Origin: Sulfuricurvum sp.
Lineage (GTDB): Bacteria > Campylobacterota > Campylobacteria > Campylobacterales > Sulfurimonadaceae
Length of the DNA: 64,000 nt
Assembly: GCF_023229695.1 (NCBI RefSeq)
Contig: NZ_JALNYS010000002.1
Coordinates: 62,001-126,000, forward strand
Direction of reading: 5' to 3'
Of the stretch, positions 58,606 to 64,000 are shown piece by piece. The notes below the pieces were generated by a model, which was not told where the DNA came from, ran no database searches, and saw only the letters and a program-made list of their open reading frames with translations. Every line of letters starts with the position of its first letter. Positions within the stretch are counted from its first letter, which is position 1. A program made the translations under genes and the position numbers.

Positions 58606-59226
58606 TTATCGATACTCGATGATCTGTTTGAGCGTTAGTCTTTTTTGCTCACTTTGGGGATTAACCCGATATCCGAAGGCACACATCACCGCGACACTGC
58701 AGCCGTACTCGATATCGAGAATCGCTTCGACCTCTTCTTTATCAAATCCTTCGATCGGACAGCTGTCGATCTTGAGCGTTGCCGCATAGGTCATCATATT
58801 GGCCATAGCGATATAGCACTGTTTGGCCGTCCAATTCTCCAGCAAAAGTTCATCCTCTTCAAGAGGCTTTAGATAATTACCGTACACTCCCAGATAGGTA
58901 TCGACCGCTTCGGCGCTCAATCCGCGCCGCTCGAACATTTTACGCACATACGGGCTGTCGCTGCGAACGGTATCGTTATCGGTGGTGAAAACGACCAACT
59001 CCGAACACTCGATAATCTGGTTTTGATTCCAGCACGACGCCTTGAGCGCTTTGCGCAGTTTTTCATTGCGTACGACGATCACCCGCCACGGTTCCATTCC
59101 AAAGGATGAGGGGGAGGTTCGGCACACCTCCAAAATCGATTCAAACTGCTCTGAGGGGATCTGTTTTTCGGTATCGAACCGTTTGCACGCGTGACGAAAC
59201 GCCATTGCCTCTAAAAATTCGGACAT
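58606..59226 (-). CDS. Nitroreductase family NAD(P)H-dependent oxidoreductase
   Basis: FMN-dependent nitroreductase-family enzyme of 206 residues: FRHACKRFDTEKQIP at the FMN-phosphate-binding N-terminus, TSPSSFGMEPWRVIVVRN, CWNQNQIIECSELVVF, a central IAMANMMTYAATLKIDSCPIEGFD and a C-terminal CAFGYRVNP. Resembles NfsB/YdgI-type flavin reductases. Physiological substrate unknown. It lies 12 bases upstream of mscS and 15 downstream of the DUF309 gene. Confidence 0.9.
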   Translation of the reverse strand: MSEFLEAMAFRHACKRFDTEKQIPSEQFESILEVCRTSPSSFGMEPWRVIVVRNEKLRKALKASCWNQNQIIECSELVVFTTDNDTVRSDSPYVRKMFERRGLSAEAVDTYLGVYGNYLKPLEEDELLLENWTAKQCYIAMANMMTYAATLKIDSCPIEGFDKEEVEAILDIEYGCSVAVMCAFGYRVNPQSEQKRLTLKQIIEYR

Positions 59227-59241
59227 GATGCAACTCCTAAA

Positions 59242-59586
59242 TTACTGATTTTCGGCCGTTAAGACCCGATATTGTGTCTCAATTAATCGGATAATTGTAA
59301 CGTAGAGAGGATAATAGGGAGTTTCAAAGGAGCCGAGCAAACGGCAATATTTACGATACGTATTCCAAGCGGTACGGGAAGGGCCGGGACGCTCCCGCTT
59401 TATCAGCTCAAAACTCACTGCCGCATTGATAAACCCTTTCCAAAGCCGCACCTCATCGTTATCTTCAAAACGGCGTGGATACCAGAGCACTTCAAAATCC
59501 TCATGGGCATCATAATAACGCCCCTCCCGTATCGAGAGGAGAAATGCTTCACACCCATCGACTAGAGGATCAAATTCTTGCGCCAA
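59242..59586 (-). CDS. DUF309 domain protein
   Basis: Small helical protein of 114 residues from the preferred TTG at 59586, which has GGGGAGG 9 bases upstream. The core is FLLSIREGRYYDAHEDFEVLWYPRR and WKGFINAAVSFELIKRERPGP, the DUF309 pattern with its His-Glu pair. The frame is open to an ATG-like start at 59682, but that would overlap the rhodanese-like gene by 121 bases. Function unknown. Confidence 0.8.
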   Translation of the reverse strand: MAQEFDPLVDGCEAFLLSIREGRYYDAHEDFEVLWYPRRFEDNDEVRLWKGFINAAVSFELIKRERPGPSRTAWNTYRKYCRLLGSFETPYYPLYVTIIRLIETQYRVLTAENQ

Positions 59587-59885
59587 TACCCTCGCCCTCC
59601 CCGCAAACTGATACAAACATGATTCGGAAACTTGCTCCGAAACTCTTTTAACCGCTCTTTGGAGGATTTTCCGGTATCGCAATAAAAGACGAATACACTC
59701 CCCTCCGGCTCGGCACGAAGCAATGGGGGGCTGTAGGTCACCGTCTGTGTCCCAAGAATCGGATTGAGGATCGTATCGATGAGGAGCACCTTAACCCCCC
59801 TCTCTTCTAACACCCGTTTATTTGTCAAATACTCTGTTTGCGTCCACTCATCGACGTCAAGATCGACCATTATTGTATCCATCAT
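59562..59885 (-). CDS. Rhodanese-like small protein
   Basis: Protein of 107 residues with rhodanese-fold elements: an N-terminal acidic strand, VKVLLIDTILNPI, then the active-site loop VFVFYCDTGKSSKERL with the catalytic Cys at 69, and a C-terminal ISLRGGRGYWRKN matching the GG..W signature. Single-domain rhodaneses move sulfane sulfur to cyanide, thiols or partner proteins, which would suit a sulfur-oxidising host. First gene of the minus-strand operon; its end overlaps the DUF309 start by 25 bases. Confidence 0.65.
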   Translation of the reverse strand: MMDTIMVDLDVDEWTQTEYLTNKRVLEERGVKVLLIDTILNPILGTQTVTYSPPLLRAEPEGSVFVFYCDTGKSSKERLKEFRSKFPNHVCISLRGGRGYWRKNLIL

Positions 59886-59951
59886 GTTTTTGTGAGAGTC
59901 TATCGAACTTAAAAAAGGATGTCCCTTAGAAATTTAGGTTACACTTACGTT

Positions 59952-62813
59952 ATGGCAAAGAAAAAGAAAAAAATGATCAAACTCAACCAACAGATTCGCT
60001 ATTTCTTCGGCGATGAAGGATTTGACGAGGGGATCGAGCGGGTTCCTACCGAATCGCTGATCGCCCTCTCTCATGCACTCGGAATTTTTAACGGCACGAC
60101 CGAAAAAGCGGCTCTGATTAAAACCTTTCGCCGTATATGGTCGGAGGGGGAGACCGATAACCGGACGATAATCGTCGATTTTTTTCGCAATGAGGGGCGG
60201 ATCTATCCCAATCCGAAACCCAAAGAGAAACCGCATGAGCGCGAAGAGAAAATCGATGAGCTCTTGGAGGATTTTGATATCACTTCCGATGAGCGCAGAG
60301 CACTTCATGCTGCGTTCATCGATATACGGACCCGAAAAATCACCCCGGAAAAGCTCTCCTCAAAACTGGAGCATCTACGCTATACCCGTAAGAGGGAGCT
60401 CCTCGAAAAAGGGGTGGAAGGGAAATTTAATTTTGATGACACCCTCGAATACTACGCCCCTATCCGGTATGAGATCGGTTCGGAAAGTTTTACTAAAATC
60501 CATATCCTCAAAACACCCCCTCTCGACAACAAGCGTCTTCATGAAGAGGTGCCTGAGGTTTTGATTCCGGAGATAACCGAACTTAAAACAGCGATAACCG
60601 TACAAAAGCAGCTCCAGACCGATGCCTTTATCGCTTCGCTCCCTCTTGATACCCATCGCTATCTGAAACGCGAAGAGATCATCACCGCCCTCAAAAGCGC
60701 TCCTCCATCACTGCAGCAAACGACACTCCCCCTCTCAAGGGAGACGATCAAGCGCCTCTTGTCCGGCAATATTGAGAGCGTTGCTTTTGTCGGATCGGAA
60801 GAGGATCTTTTGATTGAACATACCCAGCGGCTTGAGCTCCCCTACGCCACCGAAACGTTGAACTATACGACCCATCTTCAGATCGATATCGCCGACATTA
60901 CCCGTCAAATCTGGATGGAACAGCCGATCGATCTTAATGCCTCTATCGAAAAGCAGTGCAACGAGGAAAAAGGGCATTTTCTTGCCGAATTAAGTGTTTT
61001 GATCGACGAATGCCGCGAACACTCCAAGCTCTTGGCACTCGAAGAGTCCCGTCTGCACCAGATGGTCTATGCCCTTCTCTTCCCCTATCTCACCGCAACC
61101 CTCCACATCAGTGCCAAAACCTCCCGACGGGTTTTATTTGCCTTTGACCAAAAAATTGCGGGAGAACTCCTCAAACGGCAACGCCAAGAGCTCCTTGCCC
61201 GCAGCATCCGTGACTTTAAAAACCTCTTCCCGCTTGCACGCTCGCTTCGCCGCAAGCTCATTTTGCACATCGGCCCCACTAACAGCGGAAAAACCTACAC
61301 CGCCTTCGAGTCATTGCGCAAAGCGGGGACGGGATATTATCTCGCCCCCCTGCGTCTGCTGGCGTTGGAGGGGTATGAGAGCTTACGAGAGAAGGGGATC
61401 AATGCTTCGCTGATTACCGGAGAAGAGCAGCTCATCGATGAGGATGCGACCCATATCAGCTCCACGATCGAGATGCTCAGTTTTGAGACGGAGGTAGACT
61501 GCTGCGTTATCGATGAGGTGCAGATGATCGGCGACCGGGACCGCGGCTGGGCATGGGCCAACGGCATCATCGGCGCCCCGGCCAAAACCGTCATCATGAC
61601 CGGTTCTCCCAATTCGCGCGAAGCGGTTGTCGCCCTCGCCGAGTATCTGGGAGAGGCTCTGGAGATTATCGAATTCGAACGGATGAACCCCCTTGAACTC
61701 CTTAAAACAGCTACCCCTATCAACGCTATCGAACCGCAAAGTGCCATTATCGCTTTTAGCCGTTCTAATGTTCTTCGGCTGAAGCAGCAACTCTCGGGCA
61801 CCTACCGAACCAGTGTCATCTACGGCAATCTCAGCCCGGAAGTTCGCCGTGAAGAGGCACGCCGTTTTCGCGAAGGAGAAACGGAGATTTTGGTGGCGAC
61901 CGATGCGATTGCGATGGGGCTCAATCTCCCGATCAAAACCCTCCTTTTCTCCAAATCCGATAAATTCGACGGTCAAAACCAACGCAACCTAAGTGTCAGC
62001 GAAGTGCGTCAGATCGCAGGGCGGGCGGGGCGCTACGGTTTGAGCGAAAAAGGGTACGTTGGGGCATTGAGTTCGGATGTTCTCAAAACAATCAGCTCCC
62101 TTTTTACCAAAGAGATTGAGCCGATTGCCCTTCCGTTTAACGTCATGGCCAATTTTGACCATATTCTCCTTGTCTCGACAATATTGGAGGAAAACTCCCT
62201 CTCGTCCATCGTCGAATTTTTCGTGGAAAACATGAAGTTTGAAGGACCGTTTCGGGCGGCCAATCTCGAATCGATGAGCGAAGCATCCGCCATTGTCGAT
62301 CGTCACGATCTGGATATGCGGACCAAATACACCCTCGCCACTGCACCCCTCTCCACCTCATCCTTGCTGGTGATGGGGGCATTTGAGCGCTATGTTCATG
62401 CTCTGGAGCAGAAAAAACCGATCGCTTATATCCCCCCAAAACATTTGGGAACCTATGCCCACACCAGCGAAGAGCTCCAAGATGCCGAAGACCGGATCAA
62501 AGAGATATCGCTCTATCTGTGGTTGTCCTACCGGTTGGGAGAGTATTTTGTCGATGCGGAAAAAGCACGTTCATTTCGGGGAGAGCTGAACCGTTTTATC
62601 GAAAATTCGCTCAAACAAAGCCACTTCGTCCCCCGCTGTAGAACCTGTTCAAAACCGCTCCCGCCTCAAAGCGAATTCAACATCTGCCAAAGCTGTTTCC
62701 GCCGTCTTAAATCCCCCCAGACCTCTGAACCAAGCCGAACCCGCGTTAACGCAGCAAATCCGAATAATCGTGCCGTGAAGGATTCAAAAAGATCATCCTA
62801 TCGCGGACGCTGA
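59952..62813 (+). CDS. Suv3-like DExH-box RNA helicase with C-terminal zinc finger
   Basis: Starting at ATG 59952 gives 953 residues; an ATG at 59919 has its purine tract directly abutting and is less likely. The N-terminal 400 residues are helical and unrecognised. The helicase core has HIGPTNSGKTYTA (motif I), YLAPLRLLALEGYE, CVIDEVQMIGD (motif II in the Suv3 form), TGSPNSRE (III), and VATDAIAMGLNLPI and QIAGRAGRYG (V-VI). The C-terminus carries a CxxC...CxxC zinc site (CRTCSKPLPP, CQSCFRRL) and a basic tail. Mitochondrial and alphaproteobacterial Suv3 act in RNA decay; the same is inferred here. Confidence 0.88.
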   Translation: MAKKKKKMIKLNQQIRYFFGDEGFDEGIERVPTESLIALSHALGIFNGTTEKAALIKTFRRIWSEGETDNRTIIVDFFRNEGRIYPNPKPKEKPHEREEKIDELLEDFDITSDERRALHAAFIDIRTRKITPEKLSSKLEHLRYTRKRELLEKGVEGKFNFDDTLEYYAPIRYEIGSESFTKIHILKTPPLDNKRLHEEVPEVLIPEITELKTAITVQKQLQTDAFIASLPLDTHRYLKREEIITALKSAPPSLQQTTLPLSRETIKRLLSGNIESVAFVGSEEDLLIEHTQRLELPYATETLNYTTHLQIDIADITRQIWMEQPIDLNASIEKQCNEEKGHFLAELSVLIDECREHSKLLALEESRLHQMVYALLFPYLTATLHISAKTSRRVLFAFDQKIAGELLKRQRQELLARSIRDFKNLFPLARSLRRKLILHIGPTNSGKTYTAFESLRKAGTGYYLAPLRLLALEGYESLREKGINASLITGEEQLIDEDATHISSTIEMLSFETEVDCCVIDEVQMIGDRDRGWAWANGIIGAPAKTVIMTGSPNSREAVVALAEYLGEALEIIEFERMNPLELLKTATPINAIEPQSAIIAFSRSNVLRLKQQLSGTYRTSVIYGNLSPEVRREEARRFREGETEILVATDAIAMGLNLPIKTLLFSKSDKFDGQNQRNLSVSEVRQIAGRAGRYGLSEKGYVGALSSDVLKTISSLFTKEIEPIALPFNVMANFDHILLVSTILEENSLSSIVEFFVENMKFEGPFRAANLESMSEASAIVDRHDLDMRTKYTLATAPLSTSSLLVMGAFERYVHALEQKKPIAYIPPKHLGTYAHTSEELQDAEDRIKEISLYLWLSYRLGEYFVDAEKARSFRGELNRFIENSLKQSHFVPRCRTCSKPLPPQSEFNICQSCFRRLKSPQTSEPSRTRVNAANPNNRAVKDSKRSSYRGR

Positions 62814-63351
62814 TCCGTGAATCCCCCTCTTGGGATTCCTTAAAGCGGTTCTTGATCTTTTTTTTATCTTTCTCTTTTACCCGCTTCAGTTTCAAAAATG
62901 CTTTGAGGGATATCCATTCATTATCCGTTTCGACCACATCGGCATTAATCGCCTCTTCGACAATCGCATCGGCGTTCGGATGCGAAAGAAATTTGGAGGC
63001 GACGACGTGCAATACGCTTCGCAATTGGGCATCCCGCTCTTTGTAAATCTGCTCGATTTTTATCCTCTCATCGATCAGCATCTGCTCACGCTGGTCACGA
63101 AGACGGGTCGTCTCTTTTTCCAAAAGATCCACTTTCTCGCGAAGACGTGCATTCTCCTGCTCAATATAATGCGTATAACGGGTATCGCTCACGGCGTTAG
63201 CGTTTAAAGCGGCTTTGATCGCAGGGACGGCAACGTATTTCACTCCGTTTTCCACAATACAATCAAGAGAACCCCGCCGGATACGGTTGTGAATCGCCTC
63301 TCTGGAGACTCCGAAATGCTCTGCCGCATCGGCAACGGTTAATTTCTTCAT
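62746..63351 (-). CDS. DNA-binding protein with excisionase-like HTH and coiled coil
   Basis: Protein of 201 residues. Residues 1-50 form a helix-turn-helix with wing of the MerR/excisionase type (TVADAAEHFGVSREAIHNRI, then GVKYVAVPAI). A long charged coiled coil (about 60-110) precedes a C-terminal basic domain (VKEKDKKKIKNRFKE). Presumably a dimeric DNA-binding protein of Campylobacterota; targets unknown. Its 3' end overlaps the convergent helicase gene by 68 bases. It is 14 bases downstream of the HD-GYP gene on the same strand. Confidence 0.78.
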   Translation of the reverse strand: MKKLTVADAAEHFGVSREAIHNRIRRGSLDCIVENGVKYVAVPAIKAALNANAVSDTRYTHYIEQENARLREKVDLLEKETTRLRDQREQMLIDERIKIEQIYKERDAQLRSVLHVVASKFLSHPNADAIVEEAINADVVETDNEWISLKAFLKLKRVKEKDKKKIKNRFKESQEGDSRISVRDRMIFLNPSRHDYSDLLR

Positions 63352-63365
63352 GAGCCCTTTTCTCC

Positions 63366-64000
63366 TTATTTGTGTAACATTCTGATAAATGCGTCAACCA
63401 TGCCGATATCCAAATGCTCCGCCATCTGCTGTTTCATCAGACGCAGCGATTCAAACGAACTCATTGGATCTTTATACGACCGTTTGGTCGAAAGGGCATC
63501 AAAGACATCGCATACCCCGATAATACGGGCAAATTGGCTAATCTGCCCCCCTCTGAGGTTATCGGGGTAACCTCCCCCCTCAATTCTTTCGTGATGATGC
63601 CGGATGCCGGTCAAAATCCGCTCATCCGAAATCCCCAGCTCTAAAGCGATCGCATGACCCAGTGCCGGATGTTTTTTCATCTGATCAAACTCAACATCCG
63701 TGAGTTTGCCGTTTTTGTTGATAATGGAATAATCCACTTTGCTCTTTCCCAAATCATGAAGAATGGCCGCCATCCCCAGCGCTTCCAAATCTTTTCCCGT
63801 AATTCCCAAAAAGGAGCCTAAGCTCAGGGTATAGATACTGACGTTGATCGAATGGGTATGGGTGTAATAATCGTGTGCCGTTATGTGCATCAGAGACTCT
63901 ACCGCACTCTTGTCGTGCAAAATAATGTCAATGAAACTTTTCACCACCGGTTCGGCATTTTTCACATTTTCAAGCGACTCGGGATTTTTAAACATCGCAT
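63366..64000 (-). CDS. HD-GYP domain c-di-GMP phosphodiesterase (5' end outside the window)
   Basis: The frame is open to the right edge, so the N-terminus is missing; the Met at 63995 is likely internal. The visible 210 residues are an HD-GYP domain: AHDYYTHTHSINVSIYTLSLG, the HD pair in AAILHDLGKSKVD, KNGKLTDVEFDQMKKHPALG, RHHHERIEGGGYPDNLRGGQI (GYP intact) and VCDVFDALSTKRSYKD. Such domains hydrolyse c-di-GMP to pGpG or GMP. Together with the GGDEF-EAL protein it shows dense c-di-GMP signalling in this segment. Confidence 0.92.
   Translation of the reverse strand, partial: AMFKNPESLENVKNAEPVVKSFIDIILHDKSAVESLMHITAHDYYTHTHSINVSIYTLSLGSFLGITGKDLEALGMAAILHDLGKSKVDYSIINKNGKLTDVEFDQMKKHPALGHAIALELGISDERILTGIRHHHERIEGGGYPDNLRGGQISQFARIIGVCDVFDALSTKRSYKDPMSSFESLRLMKQQMAEHLDIGMVDAFIRMLHK

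Overview
The window looks like a chromosomal segment of a Campylobacterota (epsilonproteobacterial) sulfur oxidiser of the Sulfurimonas/Sulfuricurvum type. This is inferred from family content and gene order: enolase followed by an FtsB/DivIC-like and an AMIN protein, the CdsA-Dxr pair, sigma-54 promoters of the Campylobacter/Helicobacter type before hook genes, a TlpD-like soluble chemoreceptor, and many c-di-GMP and chemotaxis genes. Genes are densely packed, often with 4-base or longer overlaps. Both window edges cut genes (enolase at the left, an HD-GYP protein at the right).

Layout. 1-7.6 kb: housekeeping (eno, FtsB-like, AMIN, tpx, tsaD, hydrolase, dxr, cdsA, NFACT protein). 7.6-10.1 kb: a Cache chemoreceptor and an exported protein of unknown function. 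10.2-26.4 kb: a long plus-strand cobamide operon with outer-membrane receptor (btuB), ABC importer (btuF, btuD, btuC), an APH-fold kinase, cobT, cobU, cobD, cbiB, cbiP, a cysteine-rich protein, cobS and cobC. Together these cover corrinoid uptake and nucleotide-loop assembly without corrin ring synthesis. The operon is interrupted twice by AT-richer accessory DNA: a DUF1016 nuclease gene between cobD and cbiB, and an island at 21.45-24.7 kb between cbiP and the cysteine-rich gene. The island carries a probable alpha-helical pore-forming toxin, a short degenerate duplicate of the cbiP 3' end, and a DUF3800 plus BECR-like nuclease pair.

26.4-31 kb: tamA-tamB. 31-33 kb: an operon of hemerythrin, DUF2249 and a polytopic membrane protein behind an FNR-type box placed at about -41.5. 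33-40.4 kb: SIMPL protein, SDR, MgtC-like protein, a FIST-PAS-PAS-GGDEF-EAL protein and a zinc-binding-domain chemoreceptor. 40.6 kb: tRNA-Ser(GGA). 41-45 kb: dgt and a SiaA-SiaB-SiaC type partner-switching set. 45-49.4 kb: a flavoprotein, a frameshifted dinD, and typA. 49.5-55.1 kb: fliK-flgD-flgE-like-flgE with two sigma-54 promoters. 55.4-64 kb: RDD and MFS proteins, a minus-strand operon (rhodanese-like, DUF309, nitroreductase, MscS, DUF481), a Suv3-like helicase, an HTH protein and an HD-GYP protein.

The most striking non-coding feature is a dispersed palindromic element, about 143 bp when complete, with imperfect terminal inverted repeats of about 14 bp and three internal hairpins. It occurs in five places (9.2, 33.7, 40.7-41.0, 44.7 and 53.2 kb). 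Its stems carry compensatory base changes between copies, and copies lie in gene leaders (notably flgE), between siaB and siaC, and at the end of a coding sequence. No CRISPR array, rRNA, transposase gene or prophage was seen.
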